NCBI GenBank assembly: GCA_016463765.1
Contig: JAEMQS010000024.1
Span: 1-55,696 of the forward strand
DNA from: Solirubrobacteraceae bacterium
GTDB lineage: Bacteria; Actinomycetota; Thermoleophilia; Solirubrobacterales; Solirubrobacteraceae
DNA: 55,696 nucleotides
Reading direction: 5' to 3'
Below are positions 7,994 to 17,231 of the stretch, piece after piece. The notes under the pieces were generated by a model that was not told the origin of the DNA, searched no databases, and saw only the letters and a program-made list of their open reading frames with translations. The position numbers and the translations under genes are program-made. Positions within the stretch are counted from its first letter, which is position 1; every line of letters starts with the position of its first letter.

Positions 7994-10909
7994 GTGCCCG
8001 GCCGCCTCCACTTCACCGGCACCTGGCGCCGCTACCAGGAGCTCGCGCTGGAGGCCTTCGACCGCGACGTCGCCGCCGGGCGCACGCGGACCCACATCGT
8101 TGCCCCGCCCGGGTCGGGCAAGACGGTCCTCGGGCTGGAGATCATCGCCCGGCTCGGGGCCCCCGCGCTCGTGCTGGCGCCCACCGCGACCATCCAGGCG
8201 CAATGGCCCAAGGCACTCGGCGCCTTCACGCACCCCGACGGCGCGATGGCCGTCGCCGGAACCGAGGTCGGCGGGCAGATCACCTGCCTGACCTACCAGG
8301 CGCTCTGCCGCCTGGACGACCCCGGTGCCGGCTTGCGCGACCTCGCCCGCACCCGGTGGGCCGACGAGCGCGCCGCGGCGACGCACACCACCCGCGACGC
8401 GGTGCTCGCCGAGGCCGCCACCTGGACCGGCGCCGCCGCGGAGCGCCGCGACCGCGAGCAGGCGCGGCTCGTCGCCGCCATCAAGAAGGCCGTCGCCCGC
8501 GGCGAGCACCCTGAGCTCGAACTCGCCGACCTCCTCGCGCAGGGCGCGCGCGACCGGATCGACGCGCTGCGCGCCGCCGGCGTCCGCACGGTCGTCCTCG
8601 ACGAGTGCCACCACCTCTGCGGCCTCTGGGGCTACCTCGTCCGCGCCGCCGTCGCCGCACTCGGCGACGTGCACCTCGTCGGCCTGACGGCCACCCCACC
8701 CGACGAGCTCACCGCCGACGAGCACGACCTCTACGACGAGCTCCTCGGGCCCGTCGACTTCTCGGTCCCCACGCCCGCCGTGGTCAAGGACGGCTTCCTC
8801 GCGCCCTACCAGGAGCTGGCGTGGTTCACCGAGCCGCTGGCCTCCGAGCGCGACTGGCTCGCCGAGCACGACGTCCGGTTCGCCGAACTCGTCACCGCGC
8901 TGCACGACGACGTCGACAGCCCGCTGTCGTTCCCGCAGTGGGTCCTCGCCCGCATGCGCGACCGGGGCCGTGATGACGACGGCGCCGCCGAGATTCCCTG
9001 GGAGCGGTTCCAGCGCCGCCGCCCCGCGCTCGCCCGCGCCGGGATCCGGTTCCTCGCGTCGGCGGGCATGGAGACCCCGCCGGGCGCACCGCGCGGCGAG
9101 GCCTACGCCCGCGCGCCCGACCTCGAGGACTGGCTCGTCCTGCTGGAGGACTACGCGCTGAAGCGCCTGGCGGCCGACCCGTCCGAGGCCGCGACCGAAC
9201 GCTACGACGCGATCGCGGCCGCGCTGCGCGAGCTCGGCTTCCAGCTGACGCGTCGCGGCATGCGCCGGGGGACGTCCCAGGTCGACCGGCTGCTGACCTC
9301 GTCGGCGGCCAAGCCGCTCGCGGCCGTCGAGGTCCTGGGCGCCGAGTCCGATGCCCGCGGGCCAGACCTCCACGCCCTGGTGCTCTGCGACGCCGAGAGC
9401 GCGCCCCGGCGAGGCGCGAGCGACCTCAGCGGTGTGCTCGATCCCGGGGCCGGCACCGCGGTCCGCGTGGTGCAGGCGATGGCCGAGGACCTGCGCACGG
9501 CGCCGCTGCGGGCGCTGCTGGTCAGCGGGCGGGGCGTGCGGTGCCACCCGCAGGACGCCGACACCCTCCTGCGCGCGTTCGAGGCGGCGGCCGACGGCAC
9601 CATCGCGGGCTGGCGCGCCGAGCCCGACGACGAGGGCCTGACCCGGTTGCTCGCCGACGCGCCCGGGTGGACGTCGCGACGCTGGGTCGCCCTGGCGACC
9701 CGCCTCCTGCACGACGGCGCGACGCAGGCGATCGTCGGCACGCGCGCGCTCCTCGGCGAGGGCTGGGACGCCCCCGCGGTGAACTGCCTCGTCGACCTCA
9801 CCGTCGCGACCACCGGAGTGACCGTCCGCCAGATGCGCGGACGCTCCCTGCGGCTGGACCCCGAACGGCCGGAGAAGATCGCCTCGAACTGGGACGTCGT
9901 CTGCGTGGCGCCCGGCCTGGCCCGCGGCGAGGCCGACTACCAGCGCTTCGTGCGCCGTCACCTCCACCTCCTCGCGCCCGCCGAGGACGGCGCCATCGAG
10001 GCCGGCCCGTCCCACGTCCACCCGCTCCTGGGCGCGTTCGGCACCCCGCCCGCCGACGCGTTCGGCGAGATCAACGCCGCGTGCGCGGCACGGGCCGCAG
10101 ACCACGACGCGGCGCGCGACCGCTGGCGCATCGGCGAGCCGTACGCCGCCCGCGAGGTGGCGACCGCGGTCATCCGCCGGCGCGCAGCCACGCCAGGCCG
10201 GGCGCTGCAACCCGCCGACGCGCCGCTTCCACCCGACCTCCGCGCACCAGTCGACCGGAAGACGCCCGCCGCCGTCGCGGGCGTCGTCGCCGTCGCCGCA
10301 GTCGCCGCCGCGGTCGCCCTCGGTCCGATCGGCCTGGCGTTGCTCGCAGGGGTTCCGGCGACCGGCGTGTGGGCCGCCACTCGGATACGCCGCGCCGCGC
10401 GCGCCTTCCCGGTCGCGGCGCCGCTCGACCTCGTCGCCCACGCGATCGCCGACGCCTACGTCGCGCTCGGCGAACTCCGCCCCGAGGCCGCGGCGTCCCT
10501 CGACCTCGAGCCGCGCACCTCCGGCCACGTGCGCTGCGCGATGCCGGCAGCCGACGAGGACGAGTCGCGCCGCTTCGCCACCGCGCTCGACCAGGTCCTC
10601 GGGATCGTCGAGACGCCGCGCTACCTCGTGTCGCGCTGGGTCGCCGACCCCGGGCGCTCCCCCGTCCGCCGCATGACAGACGGGCTCCGCGGCCGCCCGG
10701 CGTTCGCGGTCCGCTGGCATCCCGTGCCCGACGACCTCGGAAACCACAAGCGCCGCGCCACCGCCTTCCACGAGGCATGGACGCGCTGGGTCGGCCCCTC
10801 GACGCTGCTCTTCACCCAGGGGACCGACGAGGACGCGCGGGCCATCCGCGCCCAGGCGGCCGCCCAGGAGCCCGACCACGAGACCCTCATCCGCGAGGTG
10901 TGGATGTAA
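7994..10909 (+). CDS. Large SF2 (DEAD/DEAH) helicase with two predicted membrane segments
   Basis: 971 residues from GTG 7994. It has Walker A APPGSGKT (about 37-44), DEAD-like box DECHH (203-207), motif III TATPP (232-236), and a C-terminal helicase lobe with GTRALLGEGWDAP and the arginine motif QMRGRSLR (about 612-619). This is the restriction-type/XPB-like SF2 layout. About 370 residues of unrecognised, charged sequence separate the lobes. At about 757-797, two very hydrophobic stretches (VAGVVAVAAVAAAVAL and IGLALLAGVPATGVWAA) precede an Arg-rich motif and a 170-residue C-terminal region of unknown role. Membrane attachment of a helicase is unusual. It probably shares a transcript with the preceding ubiquitin-like gene (12 bp). 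The substrate (DNA or RNA) is not clear; a defence role is possible but unproven. Confidence 0.8.
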   Translation: MPGRLHFTGTWRRYQELALEAFDRDVAAGRTRTHIVAPPGSGKTVLGLEIIARLGAPALVLAPTATIQAQWPKALGAFTHPDGAMAVAGTEVGGQITCLTYQALCRLDDPGAGLRDLARTRWADERAAATHTTRDAVLAEAATWTGAAAERRDREQARLVAAIKKAVARGEHPELELADLLAQGARDRIDALRAAGVRTVVLDECHHLCGLWGYLVRAAVAALGDVHLVGLTATPPDELTADEHDLYDELLGPVDFSVPTPAVVKDGFLAPYQELAWFTEPLASERDWLAEHDVRFAELVTALHDDVDSPLSFPQWVLARMRDRGRDDDGAAEIPWERFQRRRPALARAGIRFLASAGMETPPGAPRGEAYARAPDLEDWLVLLEDYALKRLAADPSEAATERYDAIAAALRELGFQLTRRGMRRGTSQVDRLLTSSAAKPLAAVEVLGAESDARGPDLHALVLCDAESAPRRGASDLSGVLDPGAGTAVRVVQAMAEDLRTAPLRALLVSGRGVRCHPQDADTLLRAFEAAADGTIAGWRAEPDDEGLTRLLADAPGWTSRRWVALATRLLHDGATQAIVGTRALLGEGWDAPAVNCLVDLTVATTGVTVRQMRGRSLRLDPERPEKIASNWDVVCVAPGLARGEADYQRFVRRHLHLLAPAEDGAIEAGPSHVHPLLGAFGTPPADAFGEINAACAARAADHDAARDRWRIGEPYAAREVATAVIRRRAATPGRALQPADAPLPPDLRAPVDRKTPAAVAGVVAVAAVAAAVALGPIGLALLAGVPATGVWAATRIRRAARAFPVAAPLDLVAHAIADAYVALGELRPEAAASLDLEPRTSGHVRCAMPAADEDESRRFATALDQVLGIVETPRYLVSRWVADPGRSPVRRMTDGLRGRPAFAVRWHPVPDDLGNHKRRATAFHEAWTRWVGPSTLLFTQGTDEDARAIRAQAAAQEPDHETLIREVWM

Positions 10910-10945
10910 CCCGGCCGTAAGGCGGGTCGTGGGACAGTGGATCCC

Positions 10946-11476
10946 ATGCGCACCACGATCCTCGCCCTGATCTGCGGCACGGTCGCGCTCGCCGGGTGTG
11001 GCGACAGCGACGATGGCCAGGCTCAGGCCACCGCCACCCCTCCGGACCCGCCGGCCACCACCGAGCGCGTCGCCGCGACGACGACCACCACCGCGCCGAA
11101 GGCCAAGGCCGCCGCGCCCACCGGCAAGGCGATCACGACCGGGAAGTCGGAGTTCGGCAGCATGCTCTTCGACACGAAGAAGCAGGCCATCTACATCTTC
11201 GAGAACGACGAGAAGGGCAAGAGCAACTGCTACGGCGAGTGCGCCCGGCTGTGGCCGCCGGTCTACACGAAGGGCAAGCCGCGCGCCCGCGGCGACGTCA
11301 AGCAGTCACTGCTCGGCACGACCAAGCGCCGCGACGGCCGCCTGCAGGTCACCTACAGGGGCCAGCCGCTGTACTTCTACGTCAACGAGGCACCCGGCGA
11401 GGTGCGCTGCCACAACGTCTTCCTCAACGGCGGGCTGTGGTGGGTCGTCGGCCCGAACGGCAAGCGCCGGGCCTGA
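10946..11476 (+). CDS. Lipoprotein with COG4315-type secreted repeats
   Basis: 176 residues. The N-terminal lipoprotein signal ends in the lipobox LAGC near residue 18, followed by a Thr/Pro/Ala-rich linker. The remainder holds paired motifs of the type L(F/Y)xFxxDxxGKSxCxGxCAxxWPP: FENDEKGKSNCYGECARLWP, then LYFYVNEAPGEVRCHNVFLNGGLWWVVGP. This is the PF03640-like secreted repeat seen in actinobacterial lipoproteins of unknown function. I choose ATG 10946 over GTG 10937 because it directly starts the signal sequence. It lies 36 bp after the helicase and converges on gcvPB, with a shared hairpin between. Confidence 0.84.
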   Translation: MRTTILALICGTVALAGCGDSDDGQAQATATPPDPPATTERVAATTTTTAPKAKAAAPTGKAITTGKSEFGSMLFDTKKQAIYIFENDEKGKSNCYGECARLWPPVYTKGKPRARGDVKQSLLGTTKRRDGRLQVTYRGQPLYFYVNEAPGEVRCHNVFLNGGLWWVVGPNGKRRA

Positions 11477-11482
11477 CGTCCG

Positions 11483-11506
11483 TCCGTCAGCCGAGCGGCT
11501 GACGGA
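11483..11506. terminator. Bidirectional hairpin between convergent genes
   Basis: TCCGTCAGCC-GAGC-GGCTGACGGA: a perfect 10-bp stem with a 4-base loop. It begins 7 bp after the lipoprotein stop and contains the gcvPB stop codon (11487-11489). No U-tract on either strand. Confidence 0.6.
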
Positions 11507-13013
11507 TGACCGGGTTCTTCGCCGCGCCGGCCTCGTCGAGCCGGCGCACCGGCGTCGAGTAGGGGGCCGACTGGGCGATCGACGGGTCGTCCTTGGCTTC
11601 CTTGAGGATAGCCACGATCGCCTCGGCGAACCCGTCGAGCGTCTCGCGCGTCTCGGTCTCCGTGGGCTCGATGAGGAGCGCCTCGTCGACGAGCAGCGGG
11701 AAGTACACGGTCGGCGGGTGGTAGCCGTGGTCGAGCAGCCGCTTGGCGAGGTCCAGGGTCTTGATCCCCAGCTCCTTCTTCATCGGCGCGCCCGACAGCA
11801 CGAACTCGTGCATGCAGAGCTTGCCGAACGCCAGCGGGAGGTACTCGGCCACGCCGGCCTGCTGCAGCTTCGCGAGCAGGTAGTTGGCGTTCAGGACGGC
11901 CGTCTCGGACGCGTCCTTCAGGCCCTCGGCGCCCAGCGAGCGGATGTACGCGTACGAGCGCACGAAGCAGCCGTAGTTGCCCTGGAAGCCGCGGAGCTTG
12001 CCGATCGACTTCGGCCGGCGCTCGTCGTCCTCGATGAGGTCGAACGTCGGGCCCGCGCCGTTGCCGGACTCCACGCGCTCGATGACCGGCACCGGCAGGT
12101 AGGGCTCGATGCGATCGGAGACCGCGATCGGGCCGGAGCCCGGGCCGCCGCCGCCGTGCGGCTGGGTGAAGGACTTGTGCAGGTTGAAGTGCACGATGTC
12201 GAAGCCCATGTCGCCCGGGCGGCTGATGCCCATGATCGCGTTGAGGTTCGCGCCGTCGTAGTAGAGCGTCGCGCCCACGCCGTGGACGATCGACGCGATC
12301 TCCTCGATGTTCGGATCGAACACGCCCAGCGTGTTCGGGTTCGTGAGCATGAGGCACGCGACGTTCTCGTCGGCCTTGGCCTTGAGGTCCTCGACGTCGA
12401 CGCCCCCGTCGGGGTTCGTCCCGACCTTCACGACCTTGTAGCCAGCCATCGTGACGGTCGCCGGGTTCGTGCCGTGCGACGTGTCGGGGGTCAGGACCGT
12501 CGTGCGGTGCTGGCCGCGATCCTCGTGGTAGGCCCGCGTGAGCAGGACGCCCGCGAGCTCGCCGTGCGACCCGGCCGACGGCTGCAGCGAGACGTGCGGC
12601 AGGCCGCTGACCTCGCCGAGCGCGCGCTCGAGGTTGTACATGAGCTCCAGCGCGCCCTGCGAGCGTGCCGGGTCCTGGAACGGGTGGAGCTTGGCGTGGC
12701 CGGGCAGCGCCGTGACCCGCTCGTGCAGACGCGGGTTGTGCTTCATCGTGCACGAGCCGAGCGGGTAGAAGCCCGAGTCGAGATCGAAGTTCCGGCGCGA
12801 CAGGCGCACGTAGTGGCGGACGATCTCCGGCTCTGAGGCCTCGGGCAGCCGCGGCGCCGTGGCGCGCGCGAACTTGTCGGGGATCAGGCCGTCGACCTGC
12901 GGGACGTCGAGCGGCGGGGCGACGAACGCCCGGCGGCCGGGCGCGCCCTTCTCGAAGATCGTCGTGGCCTCGTCGTCCTGCATCGGGATGCGGGCGAACT
13001 CGGAAACGGTCAT
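11487..13013 (-). CDS. gcvPB: Glycine dehydrogenase (decarboxylating) subunit 2
   Basis: The PLP-binding half of the split P-protein of the glycine cleavage system. With GcvPA it decarboxylates glycine and passes the aminomethyl group to lipoyl-GcvH. 508 residues, full length for the family. Family landmarks are LGSCTMKHNPR near residue 85, PSAGSHGELAG, DTSHGTNPATV, and the PLP-lysine region NLHKSFTQPHGGGGPGSGP. The ATG at 13011-13013 overlaps the gcvPA stop by 4 bp (ATGA), as expected for two subunits made in equal amounts. It is the last gene of the gcvT-gcvH-gcvPA-gcvPB operon and its stop lies inside a hairpin. Confidence 0.97.
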   Translation of the reverse strand: MTVSEFARIPMQDDEATTIFEKGAPGRRAFVAPPLDVPQVDGLIPDKFARATAPRLPEASEPEIVRHYVRLSRRNFDLDSGFYPLGSCTMKHNPRLHERVTALPGHAKLHPFQDPARSQGALELMYNLERALGEVSGLPHVSLQPSAGSHGELAGVLLTRAYHEDRGQHRTTVLTPDTSHGTNPATVTMAGYKVVKVGTNPDGGVDVEDLKAKADENVACLMLTNPNTLGVFDPNIEEIASIVHGVGATLYYDGANLNAIMGISRPGDMGFDIVHFNLHKSFTQPHGGGGPGSGPIAVSDRIEPYLPVPVIERVESGNGAGPTFDLIEDDERRPKSIGKLRGFQGNYGCFVRSYAYIRSLGAEGLKDASETAVLNANYLLAKLQQAGVAEYLPLAFGKLCMHEFVLSGAPMKKELGIKTLDLAKRLLDHGYHPPTVYFPLLVDEALLIEPTETETRETLDGFAEAIVAILKEAKDDPSIAQSAPYSTPVRRLDEAGAAKNPVIRQPLG

Positions 13014-14398
13014 GCCGTCACCTCCGTGGCCGGAGCGCCGGAGCGTTCGGCATCGATCGCCTCTTCCAGGACAGCGGCGAGCTTGTCGATGTCGGCCTTC
13101 GAACGCTGCTCGGTGATGGCCACCAGCAGGCCGTCGGAGAACTCGTCGTAGGCGCGGCCGAGCGCGAAGCCCGGGTTCACGCCCGCGTCCTGGCAGCGTG
13201 AGACGACGCTCGCCACGTCGACGCCCGGGATCCGCAGCGCGAACTCGCGGACGACTGGCTGGTCGTGCAGCGCCTCGACCCCCGCGATGCCCGTGAGCGT
13301 CTCGCGGGCGTAGTGCGTGCGCTGGAGCATGAGGTCACCCAGCTCGACGAGGCCCTTGCGGCCCAGCCAGCTCAGGTAGACGACGCCGGCCAGCGCGTTG
13401 AGCGCCTGCGAGGTGCAGATGTTCGACGTCGCCTTCTCACGGCGGATGTGCTGCTCGCGCGTCTGGAGCGTGAGCACGAACCCGCGGCGCCCGTCGACGT
13501 CCTTCGTCTCGCCGGCGATCCGGCCGGGCATCTTGCGCAGGTGCGCCTCGGAGGCGCAGAAGAAGCCGAACGACGGGCCGCCGAAGTCCATGCGGTTGCC
13601 CAGCGTCTGGCCTTCGCCGACGCACACGTCGACGCCCTGGTTGCCCGGGGCCTCGAGGACGCCGAGGGTCAGCGGGTCGGCCGAGGCGATCGCCAGCGCG
13701 CCATGGGCGTGCGCGGCGTCGCTGAACGCGGCGACGTCCTCGATCGCGCCAAGGAAGTTCGGCTGCTGGATGAAGACGGCGGCGACGTCGTCGCCGAGCA
13801 TCGTGTGCAACGCGTCGAGGTCGGTGACGCCGTTCGAGAGCGGGATCTCCTCGACCGTCGTGCCGTAGCCGACCGACAGCGTCTCGAGCGTCGCGCGGCT
13901 GTGCGGATGCATGCCTCGCGAGACGAGGAACCGCGTGCGGCCGTTCGTCAGCTTCGCGAGGTACCCGGCGGCGCCGACGGCGCTCGGGCCCTCGTAGACG
14001 GACGCGTTGCTGACCGGCAGGCCCGTCAGCTCGCTCATGGCCGTCTGGTACTCGAACATCACCTGCAGGCCGCCCTGGCTGATCTCCGGCTGGTAGGGCG
14101 TGTACGGCGTCAGGAACTCCGAGCGGCCGAGCAGCATGTCGATGATCGACGGGATGTAGTGGTCGTACATCCCGGCGCCCAGGAACGTGATCTCGTCCTC
14201 GGCGCTCGTGTTCTTGCTCGCGAGCTCGCGCAGGTGGTTGTACACCTCCTGCTCCGCCATCCCCTCGGGCAGGTCGAGACGCTCGGCCATGCGCAGCGCG
14301 GCCGGGATCGTGTCGAACAGCTCGTCGACCGAGGCGACGCCGATCGCGTCGAGCATCGCCTGGCGGTCATCGTCGGTGACGGCGGTGTACAGGGTCAT
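13010..14398 (-). CDS. gcvPA: Glycine dehydrogenase (decarboxylating) subunit 1
   Basis: The N-terminal partner of the split P-protein. It lacks the PLP lysine and forms the active dimer with GcvPB. 462 residues, normal length. Recognisable segments are FLGAGMYDHYIPSIID, TPYQPEISQGGLQ, FEYQTAMSELTGL and TREQHIRREKATSNICTSQAL. The start is ATG 14396-14398, 8 bp downstream of the gcvH stop. Having separate PA and PB genes is the arrangement common in Gram-positive bacteria and archaea, in contrast to the single fused P-protein of E. coli. Confidence 0.97.
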   Translation of the reverse strand: MTLYTAVTDDDRQAMLDAIGVASVDELFDTIPAALRMAERLDLPEGMAEQEVYNHLRELASKNTSAEDEITFLGAGMYDHYIPSIIDMLLGRSEFLTPYTPYQPEISQGGLQVMFEYQTAMSELTGLPVSNASVYEGPSAVGAAGYLAKLTNGRTRFLVSRGMHPHSRATLETLSVGYGTTVEEIPLSNGVTDLDALHTMLGDDVAAVFIQQPNFLGAIEDVAAFSDAAHAHGALAIASADPLTLGVLEAPGNQGVDVCVGEGQTLGNRMDFGGPSFGFFCASEAHLRKMPGRIAGETKDVDGRRGFVLTLQTREQHIRREKATSNICTSQALNALAGVVYLSWLGRKGLVELGDLMLQRTHYARETLTGIAGVEALHDQPVVREFALRIPGVDVASVVSRCQDAGVNPGFALGRAYDEFSDGLLVAITEQRSKADIDKLAAVLEEAIDAERSGAPATEVTA

Positions 14399-14406
14399 GT
14401 CGGTTC

Positions 14407-14793
14407 CTAACTGAGGCTCTCGAGGTAGGTGGCCTGATCCATCAGGACATCGGTCTCAGATACGTCGCTGAGCTTGACCTTGACCATCCAGCCGTCCCCA
14501 TAGGGGTCCGAGTTGATGGTTTCGGGCGTGTCGCCCAGGGAAGTGTTGACCTCGATGATCTCCCCGGAGAGCGGCGCGAAGACGTCGCTGACGGCCTTGA
14601 CCGACTCGACCTCGGCGTACGGCTCGTCCTTCGTGACGGTGGTGCCCACCTCGGGCGGGTCGAAGTACACGACCTCGCCGAGCGCGTCCTGCGCGAACCA
14701 GGTGACGCCGAACGTCGCGACGTCACCCTCGATCTTCGCCCAGTCGTGCTCGGGGTGGTACAGCAGGTCCTCGGGATAGGACGCGTCAGCCAT
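14407..14793 (-). CDS. gcvH: Glycine cleavage system H protein
   Basis: 128-residue lipoyl carrier protein that shuttles the aminomethyl group between P, T and L proteins. It begins [20 protein letters not shown]. The lipoylated lysine is K66 in the motif EVESVKAVSD, followed by VFAPLSGEIIEVN and the typical DPYGDGWMVKVK end. The frame is open well upstream, but ATG 14791-14793 gives the standard family length. It overlaps the gcvT stop by 8 bp, so translation is coupled. Confidence 0.97.
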   Translation of the reverse strand: MADASYPEDLLYHPEHDWAKIEGDVATFGVTWFAQDALGEVVYFDPPEVGTTVTKDEPYAEVESVKAVSDVFAPLSGEIIEVNTSLGDTPETINSDPYGDGWMVKVKLSDVSETDVLMDQATYLESLS

Positions 14794-15880
14794 CGGTCTC
14801 CTCGTCGGGGTACAGGGGCTTGGTCGCCACGACAGCCGGGCGCACCTTGCCCCGGACGTCAAGTTCCAGTGCGGTGCCGGGAGCGGCGAACTCCGGGCGG
14901 ACGTAGCCCATGCCGATCCCGACGTCGAGGCTCGGCGACAGCGTGCCGCTCGTGACGACGCCGACCTCCTCGCCGCCGGACAGGATCGCGTTGCCCTGGC
15001 GCGCGATCCCCTTCTCGGTGAGCTTGAACGGCACGAGCTTCTCCGCGGGGCCGGCCGCGCGGGTCTGCGCGATGACGTCGGCGCCGATGAAGCCGGTGTC
15101 CTCCTTGACCGCCCAGCCGAGGCCGGCGGCGATCGGGTCGCGCTCCTCCATGAGGTCGTTGCCGTAGAGGTGGAAGCAGACCTCCAGGCGCAGCGTGTCG
15201 CGCGCGCCGAGGCCAACCGGGGTGGCGCCGCGCTTGAGCAGCTCGTCCCAGATGGCGGGCGCGTCGGCGGGGTCGATGAGCAGCTCGACGCCGTCCTCGC
15301 CCGTGTAACCGGTGCCGGCGACGAGGACCGAGCGGCCGGCGAGCAGGCGGCGGCCGGCGGTCATCCGCGACGGCAGCGGGCCGTCGGCGAACGCCTGGAC
15401 GACCTCGCGGGCGCGGGGGCCCTGGACGGCGAGCATCGCGTAGTCCTCGGCGCTGTCGCGGACGACGGCGCCGGGGAACTCGCGGGCCTGCTCGATGAAC
15501 CACGCCAGGTCCTTCTCGTGGTTCGACGCGTTGGTGACCGTCAGGTAGTGGTCGGGCGCCAGGCGGTACGTGAAGAGGTCGTCGATGACGCCGCCGTCGG
15601 GCTTGGTCAGCAGCGAGTACTGCGCGCCGCCGACCGCGAGCTTCGTGACGTCGTTGCTGAGGATCCGCTGCAGGAACGCCTCGGCCTCTTCGCCACGGGT
15701 TTCGATCTCGCCCATGTGCGAGACGTCGAACACGCCGGCGTCGGTGCGGACCGCCTGGTGCTCGGCGCGGATGCCCTCGTACTGCACGGGCATCTCCCAC
15801 CCCGCGAAGGGGACGATCTTGGCCCCCGCCGCCTGGTGGCGCTCGAAGAGCGGGGTGCGCTTGAGAGTCGTCTGATGCAC
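14786..15880 (-). CDS. gcvT: Aminomethyltransferase (glycine cleavage T protein)
   Basis: 364 residues; transfers the one-carbon unit from aminomethyl-GcvH to tetrahydrofolate and releases ammonia. Typical segments are [30 protein letters not shown], the folate-site aspartate region NASNHEKD, and [12 protein letters not shown]. First gene of the gcv operon, running away from ftsZ on the same strand with 104 bp between. I looked for a glycine riboswitch in this gap and did not see one: it is short and taken up by two perfect hairpins. Operon control is therefore not visible here. Confidence 0.97.
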   Translation of the reverse strand: MHQTTLKRTPLFERHQAAGAKIVPFAGWEMPVQYEGIRAEHQAVRTDAGVFDVSHMGEIETRGEEAEAFLQRILSNDVTKLAVGGAQYSLLTKPDGGVIDDLFTYRLAPDHYLTVTNASNHEKDLAWFIEQAREFPGAVVRDSAEDYAMLAVQGPRAREVVQAFADGPLPSRMTAGRRLLAGRSVLVAGTGYTGEDGVELLIDPADAPAIWDELLKRGATPVGLGARDTLRLEVCFHLYGNDLMEERDPIAAGLGWAVKEDTGFIGADVIAQTRAAGPAEKLVPFKLTEKGIARQGNAILSGGEEVGVVTSGTLSPSLDVGIGMGYVRPEFAAPGTALELDVRGKVRPAVVATKPLYPDEETDG

Positions 15881-15935
15881 TCCGCGAGCAGGCTAGCGGA
15901 GCAGCCTCTGTGAGAGACGTCCGCCCCACCCTTTT

Positions 15936-15961
15936 GGGAGATCCGCGTCAGCGGATCTCCC
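15936..15961 (-). terminator. Perfect 11-bp hairpin downstream of ftsZ
   Basis: GGGAGATCCGC-GTCA-GCGGATCTCCC: an 11-bp perfect stem with a 4-base loop. In the ftsZ direction it is followed by AAAAGGG, not a U-tract, so it is not a classic intrinsic terminator. It stands 2 bp from a second perfect hairpin. Confidence 0.55.
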
Positions 15962-15963
15962 GG

Positions 15964-15990
15964 CGGTAGTTCGGCTCTGCCGAACTACCG
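15964..15990 (-). terminator. Perfect 12-bp hairpin overlapping the ftsZ stop codon
   Basis: CGGTAGTTCGGC-TCT-GCCGAACTACCG: a 12-bp perfect stem with a 3-base loop. The TAG stop of ftsZ (15985-15987) lies in the stem, so a terminating ribosome would melt it. With its neighbour it probably ends or protects the ftsZ transcript. Confidence 0.55.
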
Positions 15991-17097
15991 CAAGAACGGC
16001 GGAATATCGATGTCGTCGTCGCTGATCTCCAGCGAGGACCGCTGGCGATCGTCGATGCGCGGCCCGCGGTCGCGGGGGCGCGGGCGCTCGTCGCGCTGGG
16101 TCCCGGCGCGCGGACGCTCCGTGGCCCGGGGCGAGATGCGGCGGGGACCGGTCTTGTCGAAGCCCGTCGCGATGACGGTTACGCGGACCTCGTCGCCCAG
16201 GGCCTCGTCGATGACGGCGCCGAAGATGATGTTGGCGCTGGAGTCCGCGGCGCCCTGCACGATCTCGGCGGCCTCGTTGACCTCGAACAGGCCGAGCTCC
16301 CGGCCGCCGGTGATGTTCAGCAGGATGCCCGTGGCGCCCTCGACGGACTCCTCGAGCAGCGGGCTGGAGATCGCCGCGGTGGCGGCCTCGGCCGCACGGC
16401 TCTCGCCGTTGGACGTGCCGATGCCCATGAGGGCCGTGCCGGCGTCTTCCATGATCGTCCGCACGTCGGCGAAGTCGAGGTTGATGAGGCCCGGGATCGT
16501 GATCAGGTCCGTGATCCCCTGGATGCCCTGGCGCAGGACGTTGTCCGCCTCCTTGAAGGCGTCCATGATCGTGGTGCGCCGCTCAACGATCGTGAGCAGC
16601 TTCTCGTTCGGGATGACGATGAGCGTGTCGACGACCTCGCGGAGGCGGTCGACGCCCTCCTCGGCCTGCCGCGTGCGCTGCGTGCCCTCGAACTCGAACG
16701 GCTTCGTGACGACGCCCACGGTGAGTGCGCCGATCTCGTTCTTCGCGATCTCCGCGATGACGGGGGCCGCACCGGTGCCGGTGCCGCCGCCCTCACCCGC
16801 GGTGACGAAGACCATGTCGGCGCCCTTCAGCGCCTCCTTGATCTCGTCACGCGATTCGGCCGCAGCGCCGAACCCGACCTCAGGGTTGGCACCGGCGCCG
16901 AGCCCCTTCGTGAGCTCGTGGCCGATGTTCAGCTTGATGTCCGCGTCGTTCATCGCCAACGCCTGGGCGTCGGTGTTGGCCGCGACGAACTCCACTCCGC
17001 GCAGGCCGGCATCGACCATCCGCGTGACGGCATTGGTGCCGCCGCCGCCGACGCCGACGACCTTGATGACGGCGAGGTATGTGCCTGCGCTTTCCAT
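15985..17097 (-). CDS. ftsZ: Cell division protein FtsZ
   Basis: Tubulin-like GTPase that polymerises at mid-cell and recruits the divisome. 370 residues. It shows [14 protein letters not shown] near the N-terminus, the tubulin signature [16 protein letters not shown] (about 98-113), the T7 loop region [14 protein letters not shown], and [10 protein letters not shown] variable Arg/Asp-rich linker (about 315-355) ends in the conserved C-terminal peptide DIDIPPFLR, the docking site for SepF and, where present, FtsA. No ftsA is seen in this window, as in other actinobacteria. It has its own candidate promoter upstream (17172-17201) and two hairpins at its end, so it can be transcribed apart from murC-murB-ftsQ. 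Confidence 0.98.
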   Translation of the reverse strand: MESAGTYLAVIKVVGVGGGGTNAVTRMVDAGLRGVEFVAANTDAQALAMNDADIKLNIGHELTKGLGAGANPEVGFGAAAESRDEIKEALKGADMVFVTAGEGGGTGTGAAPVIAEIAKNEIGALTVGVVTKPFEFEGTQRTRQAEEGVDRLREVVDTLIVIPNEKLLTIVERRTTIMDAFKEADNVLRQGIQGITDLITIPGLINLDFADVRTIMEDAGTALMGIGTSNGESRAAEAATAAISSPLLEESVEGATGILLNITGGRELGLFEVNEAAEIVQGAADSSANIIFGAVIDEALGDEVRVTVIATGFDKTGPRRISPRATERPRAGTQRDERPRPRDRGPRIDDRQRSSLEISDDDIDIPPFLR

Positions 17098-17171
17098 GAT
17101 GTTCGTTTCCGTCAGACCCTTGAGTTAGCGTTGAGAGTTTTCGAGACCCTCCGGGTACGTCCGGCGAAAGC

Positions 17172-17201
17172 ACAGTAAGCACGGGCCGGAACGCTTGTCA
17201 A
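17172..17201 (-). promoter_or_regulatory. Candidate sigma-70-type promoter of ftsZ with palindrome
   Basis: On the minus strand TTGACA (17196-17201), an 18-bp spacer, then TACTGT (17172-17177). The start point would be near 17165, giving a leader of about 68 bases. The -35 lies inside the palindrome CTTGTC-AAC-GACAAG (17194-17208), which could be a regulator site. Confidence 0.55.
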
Positions 17202-17231
17202 CGACAAGTCTACCCCCGCACAAGCAGTTGC

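Noticed and set aside
7124..10879. A 1,251-codon open minus-strand frame opposite the helicase
   Set aside because: It is the complement of a protein with all helicase motifs in order; the reverse translation has low-complexity Arg/Gly/Asp/Val character only.
15881..15984. Possible glycine riboswitch ahead of gcvT
   Set aside because: The gap is 104 bp, more than half of it two hairpins that belong to the ftsZ end; no glycine-aptamer core or tandem arrangement is visible.
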